Numbered from the stretch's first letter, positions 1 to 7,438 are shown. The stretch: DNA of 64,000 nucleotides from Actinospica robiniae DSM 44927 (GCF_000504285.1 NZ_KI632511.1:9220154-9284153); one strand, 5' to 3'. The notes: generated from the sequence alone by a model not told the origin. Translations and numbers: made by a program.

Positions 1-462
1 CTCGAGGCGGCGCTGCGCTCGCTGGCCGGGGTGAGCGTGGCGGGGGTGCGGCCCTCGGGCGAGGTGCCGGGCGCCTTTCCCGACCTCGACCTGCTCGGAC
101 GCATCGCGGCCGACCCGCGTGCGGCCGTCACCCTGCTCGCCGACGCGCTCCCGCGCATCCTCGCCGCGGACTGGGCCCTGGTGCTCGGGGCCGAGCACGG
201 CGCCGCCGTCGTGGCGCGCAGCTGGGGCGCCCCGGCGGACTTGGCCCTGCCTGACCTTCCGCCGCAGGCCAGCTCGCTCACCGTGGGCTCGGCGCACTAC
301 GCTTCGGCTCCGGTCGGGCCGTCCGGGCTGCGGGTGCTGGTGTGCCGGGCCGGCGAGCCGAGCTTCCACCGGTTCGAGGTGCTGCGGCTGACCAGGCTGG
401 CCGAGGTGACGGCGGCGGTGGCCGGCTCGCGGCTGCTGCCGAAGCCGGCCCGGACGCGCTGA
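1..462 (+). CDS. C-terminal part of a GAF-like (possibly ACT-GAF) regulatory protein, 5' end outside window
   Basis: The reading frame is open from base 1, so the gene starts upstream; the GTG at 31 is an internal codon or a late alternative start. The first visible residues (LEAALRSLAGVSVAGVRPSG) look like the closing strand of an ACT-type ligand-binding fold. The rest has an alternating helix/strand pattern (ALPRILAADWALVLG, then SVGSAHYAS-like strands, then a final helix EVLRLTRLAEVTAAVAG) as in a compact GAF domain that senses a small ligand. No catalytic residues or membrane segments are visible. It ends 119 bases before the FMN riboswitch and is probably a separate transcription unit. 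The domain assignment is inference; function is unknown. Confidence 0.5.
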   Translation, partial: LEAALRSLAGVSVAGVRPSGEVPGAFPDLDLLGRIAADPRAAVTLLADALPRILAADWALVLGAEHGAAVVARSWGAPADLALPDLPPQASSLTVGSAHYASAPVGPSGLRVLVCRAGEPSFHRFEVLRLTRLAEVTAAVAGSRLLPKPARTR

Positions 463-580
463 GCGCCCGCGCCGCCGCCGCGCCCGGTGTGCGCCGGATC
501 GCCGCGCTGTGAGGCGCATTACCCGCTCCGGGGGTGATCGGGAATGCGATTTCGTGGCACACTGTTAGCGAAGACGACAA

Positions 581-787
581 GCGTGCCCCGGGGTCGGTGA
601 AATTCCGAACCGGCGGTGACAGTCCGCGACCCGGCTGGTCCTCGGCCGGCGGTCCGCGCTCGGATGAGCGCGTGCCGCGCGAGGGGACCGAAGGTGGACC
701 CGGTGAAACTCCGGGACCGACGGTGACCGGCGCGTCCGACCGCGAGAGCGGCCGAGCGCCCGGAAGTCCGGATGGGAGGCGGCACGC
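581..787 (+). promoter_or_regulatory. FMN riboswitch (RFN element) controlling the riboflavin operon
   Basis: The conserved RFN blocks are present in order: GGGTCGGTGAAATTCC at 591, ACCGGCGGTGACAGTCCGCG near 610, GGTGAAACTCCGGGACCGAC near 703, and CGGAAGTCCGGATGGGAG near 761. Stem P1 is formed by GCGTGCC (581-587) with GGCACGC (781-787). The aptamer binds flavin mononucleotide and represses the downstream genes. Downstream, CGCCTCCC (867-874) is complementary both to the 3' side of the aptamer, GGGAGGCG (774-781), and, through CTCCC, to the ribE Shine-Dalgarno GGGAG (912-916), which suggests translational control. A promoter probably lies in the 60 bases before 581 (ACTGTTAGCG near 561), but no clear -35/-10 pair can be fixed. 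Confidence 0.95.
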
Positions 788-923
788 GGGACGTCGGGCC
801 TGCCGCGCCCGGCCGGACTCGCTGACGAGCCGGCCGTGAAGCGCCGTGCCCGGCTGCGCCCGTCCACGCCTCCCCGTCCGCCCCCGGTGCATCCCACCCG
901 CGGTGTGATGAGGGAGCAACACG

Positions 924-1577
924 GTGTTCACCGGAATCATCGAGGAACTCGGCGAGATCGTCGCCATCGAGACCCTGCCCGACGCGGCCCGCTACACCGT
1001 GCGCGGAGCCGTGGTCACCGAGGACGCCGTGCACGGCGCCTCCATCGCGGTCAACGGCGTGTGCCTGACCGTCGTCGACGAGACCGGCTCGCCGGAGCTC
1101 AAGTCCGGCCAGTTCACGGCGGACGTCATGGCCGAGTCCCTCACCCGCTCCAGCCTCGGCGACCTGCGCCCGGGCGACCGGGTCAACCTGGAGCGGCCGA
1201 TGGTGGCCAACGGCCGCTTCGGCGGCCACATCGTGCAGGGCCACGTCGACGGCACCGGCGCCGTGCTCGAGCGCACCCCGGCCGAGCACTGGGAGCTGGT
1301 GCGCATCTCGCTGCCGGCCGACCTGGCCCGCTACGTGGTGGAGAAGGGCTCGATCACGGTCGACGGCATCAGCCTGACCGTCAGTGCCCTGACGGACGGG
1401 CCGGAGCCCGACTTCACCGTCTCGCTGATCCCGGGCACCCTGGCCCAGACCACCCTCGGCATCAAGCAGCCGGGCACCCGGGTCAACCTCGAGGTGGACG
1501 TGATCGCCAAGTACACCGAGAAGCTGCTCGGCCGCTCGCAGACCGAGGCGCCCGCGCCGATCGAGGCGACCCGGTGA
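924..1577 (+). CDS. ribE: Riboflavin synthase, alpha subunit
   Basis: The enzyme dismutates two 6,7-dimethyl-8-ribityllumazine molecules to riboflavin and 5-amino-6-ribitylamino-uracil, the last step of the pathway, in the cytoplasm. The protein is 217 aa, the usual length, with the diagnostic N-terminus MFTGIIEELG and two tandem lumazine-binding domains (about residues 1-97 and 98-195), each with its own conserved block: AVNGVCLTV in the first and VDGISLTV in the second. The GTG start is chosen because it gives MFTGII and follows GAGGGAG by 8 bases. It is the first gene behind the FMN riboswitch, and its stop overlaps the next start by 4 bases (GTGA), pointing to translational coupling. Also called ribC in some species. 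Confidence 0.96.
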   Translation: MFTGIIEELGEIVAIETLPDAARYTVRGAVVTEDAVHGASIAVNGVCLTVVDETGSPELKSGQFTADVMAESLTRSSLGDLRPGDRVNLERPMVANGRFGGHIVQGHVDGTGAVLERTPAEHWELVRISLPADLARYVVEKGSITVDGISLTVSALTDGPEPDFTVSLIPGTLAQTTLGIKQPGTRVNLEVDVIAKYTEKLLGRSQTEAPAPIEATR

Positions 1578-2290
1578 ACCACCTGTTCGGCTGGGCGAAC
1601 GCGCTGGCCTTCCAGGCCGGCGGGGAGAGCGTGCGCTGGTCCGACCTGCTCGGCAACCTGCTCGGCCTGGCCACCGTCGCGCTCGCCGTCCGCCGCTCGC
1701 TGTGGGCCTGGCCGGTGCAGATCACCGGTGCGGTGCTGCTGTTCGGCGCCTCCATGTCGGTGCACCTCGGCGGGAACGCCGCCCGCCAGCTCGTGGTGAT
1801 CGCCGCCGCGTCCTACGGCTGGTGGCGCTGGAACCGGCAGCGCGGCGCACAGCACCCGGAGGGCGTGCGCATCCGCTGGGCCGCCCCGGCCGAGCGCCTG
1901 GCGCTGCTCGGGTTCCTGGCCGTGGGCACGGTCGGCTTCGCCTGGCTGCTGACGGCCACGCACGCCTCCTGGGCGCCCTGGCCGGACGCCTACATCTTCG
2001 TCGGCTCGCTCGCCGCCACCCTGTGCCAGGGCCGCGGCTGGGTCGAGTTCTGGTTCGTCTGGATCGCGGTGGACGTGGTGGGCGTGCCGCTCGCCTTCCA
2101 CAGCGGCCTGCCGGTGTCCGGGTTCACCTACGGCGTCTACTTCCTGCTGGTGCTGGCCGGAATGCGGCAGTGGATCGGGCTCGCCCGCGTCCCCGGCCCG
2201 CGCGCGGCCGGCCGGGCCGAGAACGTTGAAGCCGTCGAAGCTATCGAAGCCATCGAAGTCAGAGATCTCAGAGAAGGAGTCCGCGCATGA
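1574..2290 (+). CDS. ribM: PnuC-family transporter, probably the riboflavin transporter RibM
   Basis: A 238-aa polytopic membrane protein of the PnuC fold with about seven hydrophobic segments. Segments such as [21 protein letters not shown] and [18 protein letters not shown] carry the family's Trp-rich transmembrane pattern. PnuC proteins move nicotinamide riboside, but homologues inside actinobacterial rib operons (RibM/PnuX of Corynebacterium and Streptomyces davawensis) import riboflavin, so location behind an FMN riboswitch favours riboflavin uptake. The GTG start at 1574 overlaps the ribE stop; the frame is open further upstream, but that part is not protein-like and lies over the riboswitch leader and ribE. 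The C-terminus is acidic and ends in an ATGA overlap with ribB. Confidence 0.85.
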   Translation: MNHLFGWANALAFQAGGESVRWSDLLGNLLGLATVALAVRRSLWAWPVQITGAVLLFGASMSVHLGGNAARQLVVIAAASYGWWRWNRQRGAQHPEGVRIRWAAPAERLALLGFLAVGTVGFAWLLTATHASWAPWPDAYIFVGSLAATLCQGRGWVEFWFVWIAVDVVGVPLAFHSGLPVSGFTYGVYFLLVLAGMRQWIGLARVPGPRAAGRAENVEAVEAIEAIEVRDLREGVRA

Positions 2291-2931
2291 GCACCCCGAC
2301 ACTCGAGGGCACCGGTCTGGGCCTCGACTCGATCGAGACCGCCCTGCTGGAGCTCGCCGCCGGCCGTCCCGTCCTCGTCGTGGACGACGAGGACCGGGAG
2401 AACGAGGGCGACATCATCTTCGCCGCCGAGCACGCCACCCGCGAGCTGCTGGCCTTCACCATCCGCTACTCCAGCGGCGTGGTCTGCGTCGCCATGGACG
2501 ACGAGCGCGCCGACGTGCTCGAGCTGCCGCCGATGACGGCCGTGAACCAGGACCGCAAGGGCACCGCCTTCACCGTCTCGGTGGACGCGCGCGAGGGCGT
2601 GAGCACCGGGATCAGCGCGGCCGACCGGGCGCACACCATCAGGCTGCTGGCGGACCCGGTCACCCGGGCCGGTGACCTGACCCGCCCCGGCCACGTCTTC
2701 CCGCTGCGCGCCCGGCCCGGCGGCGTGCTCGAGCGCCCCGGCCACACCGAGGCCGCGGTGGATCTGTCCCGGCTGGCCGGGCTCGGCTCGGTCGGCGTGC
2801 TGGTCGAGGTCGTCAACGACGACGGCACCATGGCCCGGCTGCCCGACCTGCGCGTGTTCGCCGCGCAGCACGGCCTGGCGCTGATCTCCATCGCCGACCT
2901 GATCGCATACCGGACGGCGCATCGGCTCTGA
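2287..2931 (+). CDS. ribB: 3,4-dihydroxy-2-butanone-4-phosphate synthase (RibB only, no RibA domain)
   Basis: Converts ribulose 5-phosphate to 3,4-dihydroxy-2-butanone 4-phosphate plus formate, which supplies the four-carbon unit of the lumazine ring. The metal-binding signature [16 protein letters not shown] is near residue 36, and [22 protein letters not shown] and HTEAAVDL follow in the expected order. At 214 aa the protein is just the DHBP synthase domain. In many actinobacteria this gene encodes a fused RibBA of about 420 aa with a C-terminal GTP cyclohydrolase II; here the ORF simply stops and no GCH II motif follows, so RibA must be encoded elsewhere. The ATG overlaps the ribM stop and has AAGGAG 8-9 bases upstream. 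Confidence 0.95.
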   Translation: MSTPTLEGTGLGLDSIETALLELAAGRPVLVVDDEDRENEGDIIFAAEHATRELLAFTIRYSSGVVCVAMDDERADVLELPPMTAVNQDRKGTAFTVSVDAREGVSTGISAADRAHTIRLLADPVTRAGDLTRPGHVFPLRARPGGVLERPGHTEAAVDLSRLAGLGSVGVLVEVVNDDGTMARLPDLRVFAAQHGLALISIADLIAYRTAHRL

Positions 2932-2986
2932 GCCGGATCCGCGATACCGTCAAGACGCAACACACAAAGACGAAGGAGCACCCCCC

Positions 2987-3481
2987 GTGGCAGGCAGCGG
3001 AGCCCCCGCGCTCGGCATCGACCCGTCCGACCTCAAGCGCTGCGCGCATCTGCGCGTGGCCGTGGTCGCGGCGCAGTGGCACACCGAGGTGATGGACGCG
3101 CTCGTCGCGAACAGTGTCAAGGCGCTGTCGGAACTCGGCATCGACGAGCCCACCGTGGTGCGCGTGCCCGGCTGCTTCGAGCTCCCGGTGGCCGCGCACG
3201 CGCTGGCCCGCCAGCGCTACGACGCGATCGTCGCCCTCGGCGTGGTGATCCGCGGCGGCACCCCGCACTTCGACTACGTCTGCCAGGCCGCCACGGACGG
3301 GCTGAACCGGGTCGCGCTCGACTCGGGCATCCCGGTCGGCTTCGGCGTGCTCACCTGCGACACCGAGCAGCAGGCGATCGACCGGGCGGGCCTGCCGGGC
3401 TCGGCCGAGGACAAGGGCCGGGAGGCCGCCCTGAGCGCGGTCTCCACCGCGTTGACGCTCAAATGTCTGGGGGAGCGGTGA
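2987..3481 (+). CDS. ribH: 6,7-dimethyl-8-ribityllumazine synthase
   Basis: Condenses the DHBP from RibB with 5-amino-6-ribitylaminouracil to give the lumazine substrate of RibE; members assemble as pentamers or 60-mers. The 164-aa protein shows [24 protein letters not shown] (phosphate and substrate pocket), [17 protein letters not shown] with the catalytic His region, and [14 protein letters not shown]. The GTG start follows GAAGGAGC by about 7 bases. A 55-base gap separates it from ribB, the longest in the rib operon, but no terminator is seen there. Its stop overlaps the hisE start by 4 bases, tying riboflavin and histidine genes into one transcript. Confidence 0.96.
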   Translation: MAGSGAPALGIDPSDLKRCAHLRVAVVAAQWHTEVMDALVANSVKALSELGIDEPTVVRVPGCFELPVAAHALARQRYDAIVALGVVIRGGTPHFDYVCQAATDGLNRVALDSGIPVGFGVLTCDTEQQAIDRAGLPGSAEDKGREAALSAVSTALTLKCLGER

Positions 3482-3747
3482 GCAGCAAGAGCTTCGAGGA
3501 GCTGTTCGAGGAGCTGCGGGCGAAGGCCGCGGCCGGCACGCCGGGCTCGCGCACGGTGGAGCTGGTCCAGGCAGGCGTGCACACCATCGGCAAGAAGATC
3601 GTGGAAGAGGCCGCCGAGGTCTGGATGGCGGCCGAGTACGAGGGCGAAGAGCGCACCGCCGAGGAGATCAGCCAGCTGATCTACCATCTCCAGGTGCTGA
3701 TGGTCGCGCAGGGCATCTCGCCCGCCGACGTCTACCGGACCCTCTAG
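3478..3747 (+). CDS. hisE: Phosphoribosyl-ATP pyrophosphatase
   Basis: Hydrolyses phosphoribosyl-ATP to phosphoribosyl-AMP and pyrophosphate, step 2 of histidine synthesis. With the GTG at 3478 the protein is 89 aa, the usual size for free-standing actinobacterial HisE. Conserved features are [13 protein letters not shown], the MazG-like acidic helix [18 protein letters not shown] (metal-binding Glu residues) and [19 protein letters not shown]. The start is chosen because GTGA overlaps the ribH stop and GGGGGAG lies just upstream; an ATG 15 bases earlier at 3463 is also in frame. The frame is open much further upstream, but only as a shadow of ribH. hisG follows after 54 bases. Confidence 0.95.
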   Translation: MSSKSFEELFEELRAKAAAGTPGSRTVELVQAGVHTIGKKIVEEAAEVWMAAEYEGEERTAEEISQLIYHLQVLMVAQGISPADVYRTL

Positions 3748-3801
3748 TCCACCCTCGTAGAACCACCTATCCGCACCACCGAGATGAAGGACGGGAACTT
3801 C

Positions 3802-4644
3802 ATGCTGCGCATCGCCGTGCCCAACAAGGGATCGCTCTCCGAGGCGGCCGGCGCCCTGCTGCATGAGGCCGGATACCGCCGCCGGTCGGACCGGGAGCTG
3901 CTGGTGGTCGACCCCGAGTCCGGGGTGGAGCTTTTCTACCTGCGCCCGCGCGACATCGCCGTGTACGTCGGCTCCGGCCGGCTGGACATCGGCATCACCG
4001 GCCGCGACCTGCTGCTCGACTCGCAGGCGGAGGCGGAGGAGCTGCTCGCGCTCGGCTTCGGCCGCTCCTCCTTCCGCTTCGCCGGCCGGCCGGGCTCGGG
4101 CTCGACCCTGGAGGACCTCAAGGGCAAGCGGATCGCCACCTCCTACCCGGGCATCGTCCAGTCGCACCTGGACCGGGCCGGGGTGCCGGCCGAGGTGGTC
4201 AAGCTCGACGGCGCGGTGGAGATCGCGATCCAGCTCGGGGTCGCCGACGTCATCGCGGACGTGGTCGACACCGGCGCGACGCTGCGCCAGGCCGGGCTGG
4301 AGCTGATCGGCCCGTCCATCCTCGAGTCCGAGGCCGTGGTGATCCAGCGCCGGGACGCCGAGCAGGCGCCGGGCGTGGAGCAGTTCCTGCGCCGGATGCA
4401 GGGCGTGCTGGTGGCTCGCAAGTACGTGCTGATGGACTACGACATCCGGGCCGAGCGGCTGCGCGAGGCGGTCTCGCTGACTCCGGGCCTCGAGTCGCCG
4501 ACCGTCAGCCCCCTGCATTCCGAGGGCTGGGTCGCGGTCCGGGCGATGGTGCCGCGGGAGAAGACGCAGCGCATCATGGACGACCTCTGGGCGATCGGCG
4601 CACGCGCTATCCTCGTGACCGACATCAGGGCCTGCCGACTCTAG
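3802..4644 (+). CDS. hisG: ATP phosphoribosyltransferase, long (HisGL) form
   Basis: Catalyses the first committed step of histidine synthesis: ATP plus PRPP to phosphoribosyl-ATP. The N-terminus MLRIAVPNKGSLS is the family opening, followed by DIAVYVGSGRLDIGITGRDL, the PRPP loop region ADVVDTGATLRQ (about residue 155) and a C-terminal ACT-like domain (GWVAVRAMVPREKTQRIMDDLWAIGARAILVTDI) that in long-form HisG binds histidine for feedback inhibition. At 280 aa it matches the long form, which needs no HisZ partner. An in-frame ATG at 3784 would add six residues; 3802 is preferred because it gives the conserved N-terminus and has GAAGGA about 10 bases upstream. Confidence 0.95.
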   Translation: MLRIAVPNKGSLSEAAGALLHEAGYRRRSDRELLVVDPESGVELFYLRPRDIAVYVGSGRLDIGITGRDLLLDSQAEAEELLALGFGRSSFRFAGRPGSGSTLEDLKGKRIATSYPGIVQSHLDRAGVPAEVVKLDGAVEIAIQLGVADVIADVVDTGATLRQAGLELIGPSILESEAVVIQRRDAEQAPGVEQFLRRMQGVLVARKYVLMDYDIRAERLREAVSLTPGLESPTVSPLHSEGWVAVRAMVPREKTQRIMDDLWAIGARAILVTDIRACRL

Positions 4645-4673
4645 TACGGACGGTCGGCCTCGGAGCGGAGCGG

Positions 4674-5210
4674 ATGGAGTCGATGGCGCCGAACGGTTTC
4701 CCGACCCGCGGCCCCGGTGCGGCCGCCGGGGGCGACGGTGCCGGCGGCGGCGCTCCGGCGTCGACCGCGTCCAAGCTCCCGGTGACCTGGCGGCCGCACC
4801 GCACCCGGGCGATCATCCACGCGGTGGCGGCGGTGCTGGTGGTGAGCATGACCGCCATCGCCGCGCTGCTGCCCTCCGACGGCGGCCAGCCCTGGCCGCT
4901 GCCGGACCGGATCGCGTTCGCCGGCATCGGGTTCGCCGGCGCGATCGTGCTCCTGGTGCTGGCCCGGCCCAAGGCGGTGGGCAGTGCCGAGGGACTCAAG
5001 GTCGTCAACATGCTGCGTACCCACCGGCTCGAGTGGGCGCAGATCGTCGCGGTGAACCTGCGCTCGGGCGACCCGTGGGTGCTGCTCGACCTCGACGACG
5101 GCACGACCCTGTCGGTCATGGGCATCCAGCCGGCTGACGGCCTCGACGCCGCCCGCGCCGCGGTGGCCGAACTCAGGGCTCTGGTGGACTACTACTCGTA
5201 CGGGGCCTGA
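4674..5210 (+). CDS. PH-like domain membrane protein
   Basis: A 178-aa protein with a Gly/Ala-rich disordered N-terminus (residues 1-35), two transmembrane helices (about 46-66 and 80-97) and a C-terminal cytoplasmic domain. There, LEWAQIVAVNLRSGDPWVLLDLDDGTTLSVMGIQ has the strand pattern of bacterial PH domains found downstream of hisG in many actinomycetes. No enzymatic motif is visible. It begins 29 bases after hisG and is probably the last gene of the rib-his transcript. Its TGA is immediately followed by the first end of the 1.4-kb repeat element. Membership of the bPH family is inferred from pattern and context. Confidence 0.75.
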   Translation: MESMAPNGFPTRGPGAAAGGDGAGGGAPASTASKLPVTWRPHRTRAIIHAVAAVLVVSMTAIAALLPSDGGQPWPLPDRIAFAGIGFAGAIVLLVLARPKAVGSAEGLKVVNMLRTHRLEWAQIVAVNLRSGDPWVLLDLDDGTTLSVMGIQPADGLDAARAAVAELRALVDYYSYGA

Positions 5211-5473
5211 GCTCTATTGCGATTTGATGATCGGCTGAGTGCTGGTGGGGCGTAGTGGCCTGTCAGCCGGGGTGGTCGTCGTGGCGGGGCGGCCGCTTCG
5301 CGTCGCCCTGTTTCATCTGACCACCCTCCCACCCGTTGCGTTCGCCCGCGAGCTGGGGTTTCAAGATTTCGCCTCCGGCGGGCCCTTCCTCGGAGAGAGA
5401 TGCCGGGTTCGCGTGGGTGCTGGCGTTGGTGGGGCGGCCTGGGGTTTTGGGTGGTGGGGTTGCGGGTGTGTGT

Positions 5474-5620
5474 TCTCTCCTCGGTCGGTCCCCGGAGGCA
5501 ATCAGGAACCTGCCGGGAGGTCAAGCGGCGGTGGCTTCCGCTGATGGTCGATTGTGCATGGCGCCGCTTGACCTCCCGGCAGAACCCTGATCGGGCTTCG
5601 CCTGCCCGACCGAGGAGAGA
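5474..5620. repeat. Nested hairpin in left arm of repeat copy 1
   Basis: An outer perfect 15-bp stem (TCTCTCCTCGGTCGG at 5474-5488 with its complement at 5606-5620) encloses a short ATCAGG/CCTGAT stem. Inside that is a perfect 20-bp stem, CTGCCGGGAGGTCAAGCGGC (5510-5529) with 5563-5582. The loop (5530-5562) is also conserved between copies. Such a structure could form a cruciform in DNA or a stable RNA in either orientation. Confidence 0.85.
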
Positions 5621-5979
5621 GCCCACCCCCTGAGGGTCCGGTGCGAGCTGCGCTCGGGCCGGATCCCGTCCCGGGCCCGGTCGCGCTTGATCCGGAAGAA
5701 TCCTGCATCACCGTTCTGGGCTGCTCTTGTCTTCTCTACTGGTTCAACGCCGGAGGGACCGCCCGAGTGCCCGGAAATCTCCCGTATTTTTTCTTTTCCA
5801 GTGAAAAGACTGATTCACGGTTTTTGTCGGTGGTGGCATCTAGCATGGAAGAGTACGAGGGTCGGGGCTTGTGACGGGAGGGTGGTGGACGGGGTGGCTG
5901 GGCAGGTGGGGCCGAAAGCGGTGCAGGATTTCCCCTCGGCGTGCGCCCGCGCCACACGACCCGAGCACCGCCGCCTTCA

Positions 5980-6145
5980 CACGGATCGAGGTTCGGGATG
6001 CTCGGATCAGAGGGATGCAGGATTCTTCCGCATCGAACGCGGCCGGAGCACCGACCCCATCGCACGGATCGAGGGTCGGGATGCTCGGATCAGGGCGATG
6101 CAGGATTCTTCCGGATCGAGCGTGACCGGGCCACGGGATGGGACT
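5980..6145 (+). repeat. Two direct repeat units of 83 bases in the core of copy 1
   Basis: A unit beginning CACGGATCGAGG, then TCGGGATGCTCGGATCAG and GATGCAGGATTCTTCCG, starts at 5980 and again at 6063, an offset of 83 bases with few differences. The GATGCAGGATTCTTCCGGAT block recurs in inverted orientation in the left arm near 5685-5710. Too few and too imperfect units to be CRISPR, and there are no unique spacers. Confidence 0.8.
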
Positions 6146-6185
6146 CGGGCCGAGCGCAGCTCGCACTGCTCCCCAGGGGGTGGGC

Positions 6186-6332
6186 TCTCTCCTCGGTCGG
6201 GCAGGCGAAGCCCGATCAGGGTTCTGTCGGGAGGTCAAGCGGCGCGGTGCATGATTCACCATCAGCGGAAGCTACCGCCGCTTGAGCTCCCGGCAGGTTC
6301 CTGATTGCCTCCGGGGCCCGGCCGAGGAGAGA
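6186..6332. repeat. Nested hairpin in right arm of repeat copy 1
   Basis: Inverted counterpart of the hairpin at 5474-5620. TCTCTCCTCGGTCGG (6186-6200) pairs with 6318-6332 through one G-T-type position, and inside it a GTCGGGAGGTCAAGCGGC stem pairs with GCCGCTTGAGCTCCCGGC, with one G/G mismatch. The loop has the same conserved core read on the other strand. Confidence 0.75.
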
Positions 6333-6589
6333 GCACACACCCGCAACCCCACCACCCCGAACCCCAGCCCGCCCCACCACGCCAGCACCCCACAGACCCC
6401 GGCACTCTCCGAGGAAGGGTCCCCGCCGGAGGCGAGATCTTGAAACCGCAGCCCGCCCCGCCAACGCAACGGGTGGGCGGGTGGTCAGACGAGACGGGGC
6501 GGCGCAAAGCGGCCGCCCACACCCAGACAACTACCCCGACCCGACCGGCCACCACCTCCCACCAACACTCAGTCGATCATCAAATCGCT

Positions 6590-7066
6590 CTAGAGCAGCC
6601 CGAGCACGCCGCCGACGAGTCCGCCGAGCAGGCCCGGATCAGAGGTCGTGGTCTCGGCGCTCGGGGACGGCGAGGGCGCGGGAGCGCTCGACGGGTTCCG
6701 GGTGGGGACGCGGCTCGTCGTCGGCGCGGCGGGTTCGGTCGCGGCGGTCACCTGGGCCTCGGTGGCGCCTTGGACGGTACTCGGGGCGGTGCTCGGGGCC
6801 GGCGCCGGATGCAGGGGCGAGGGGCCGATGGGCGGGGAGGCGCTGGAGCTGCCGGCCGCGGCGTTGGCCACGCCGCCGATGCCGCCCGCGCCGCCGCCGG
6901 AGCCGCCGCTGAGGGTCGGGTAGGGCAGATCGGGCGCCGTGGAGTGGCTGCCGTGGACCAGGGCCAGCACGATCACCACGACGGCGACCCCGAACAGGCC
7001 GGAGATCAGCGCCTCCACTGTCTTGCGGACCCGTCCGGGCTCGCGGCGGCGGCCTCTGCGGCTCAT
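6590..7066 (-). CDS. Single-pass membrane protein with Pro/Ser/Ala-rich extracellular tail
   Basis: With the ATG at 7066 (GGGGAGG about 6 bases upstream) the protein is 158 aa. It has a short, very basic cytoplasmic N-terminus (MSRRGRRREPGRVRK), one transmembrane helix (about residues 20-38), then a low-complexity Gly/Ala/Ser/Pro/Thr tail to the end, closing with GLLGGLVGGVLGLL. The orientation by the positive-inside rule puts the tail outside. No domain is recognised; such proteins often act as wall-spanning or substrate-presenting proteins. Its stop codon TAG lies inside the terminal CTAG motif of repeat copy 1, so the element end and the gene end coincide. Confidence 0.65.
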   Translation of the reverse strand: MSRRGRRREPGRVRKTVEALISGLFGVAVVVIVLALVHGSHSTAPDLPYPTLSGGSGGGAGGIGGVANAAAGSSSASPPIGPSPLHPAPAPSTAPSTVQGATEAQVTAATEPAAPTTSRVPTRNPSSAPAPSPSPSAETTTSDPGLLGGLVGGVLGLL

Positions 7067-7241
7067 CCGGCCTCCCCGATCGCTGTGTTCTGGTGTGCGA
7101 AATCGCCCTGCGTCCGCACTACCCGAGTCTCGCCCATCCGGGGGAGGCACGAGAGGCTTTTACCGATTCTTTCGGCGTGGAAACCTCCACCCGTACGGGG
7201 GATTGCGGTCAGGGGCGTATTCCCGGCCGCGCCCAGGACAG

Positions 7242-7281
7242 GCCGAGCCCCCGCCCGGATGCGAAGGGGCGGGGGCTCGGC
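7242..7281. terminator. Perfect 15-bp GC hairpin in the 7067-7562 intergenic region
   Basis: GCCGAGCCCCCGCCC (7242-7256) pairs perfectly with 7267-7281 around a 10-base loop. There is no T tract on either side, which is common for actinobacterial terminators. The region 7067-7562 holds no credible gene: candidate frames there lack a ribosome site and protein-like composition. It lies downstream of the minus-strand LLM gene. Confidence 0.55.
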
Positions 7282-7438
7282 TGCCCTGAACGGCGCGAGG
7301 CGCACGGTTCAGTCGGTGGGGGCGTCGCCTTCGGCGCGGCCCGGTACGGCGGCGAACGTGGTTCGACGCGGGGCAGTGCCGTGCATGTGCGGACCTCGCT
7401 CGCTCGGGGCTCTGCGGGGCGCGGCGCCGGAAACGGCG

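Larger units (their letters stand above)
5211..6596. repeat. 1.4-kb palindromic repeat element, copy 1
   Basis: Both outer ends read GCTCTANNGCGATTTGATGA going inward (5211 on the plus strand, 6596 on the minus strand). The two arms, about 5211-5720 and 6095-6596, are inverted copies of each other, sharing for example the (C)GCAACGGGTGGG and GGATCNAGCGNGACCGGG blocks. Each arm contains a nested hairpin. The centre (about 5740-5900) is AT-rich by local standards (TATTTTTTCTTTTCC near 5788), and the right half carries direct units of 83-base spacing. An almost identical element lies at 24624-26086. Open frames inside are low-complexity, differ between copies and match nothing I recognise, so I call it non-coding. 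No transposase gene and no clear target-site duplication are seen. Confidence 0.85.

Noticed and set aside
836-1573. Open frame running from inside the FMN riboswitch leader into ribM
   Set aside because: It overlaps the riboswitch leader and ribE, is rich in Arg/Gly/Pro, and the recognisable protein only begins at the GTG at 1574.
5192-5626. Repeated open frame [15 protein letters not shown]... on the minus strand in both repeat copies
   Set aside because: It spans the nested hairpin, is Arg/Pro-rich, ends differently in each copy and overlaps the end of the PH-like gene; it follows from open GC-rich frames in a palindrome.
5844-5874. Short frame MEEYEGRGL in the core of copy 1
   Set aside because: The start block is conserved in copy 2, but the frame continues differently there, and no ribosome site is clear. 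I left it as a question in the findings instead of a gene.
5980-6145. CRISPR-like tandem repeats
   Set aside because: Only two units, imperfect, contiguous, without unique spacers; no cas genes in the window.
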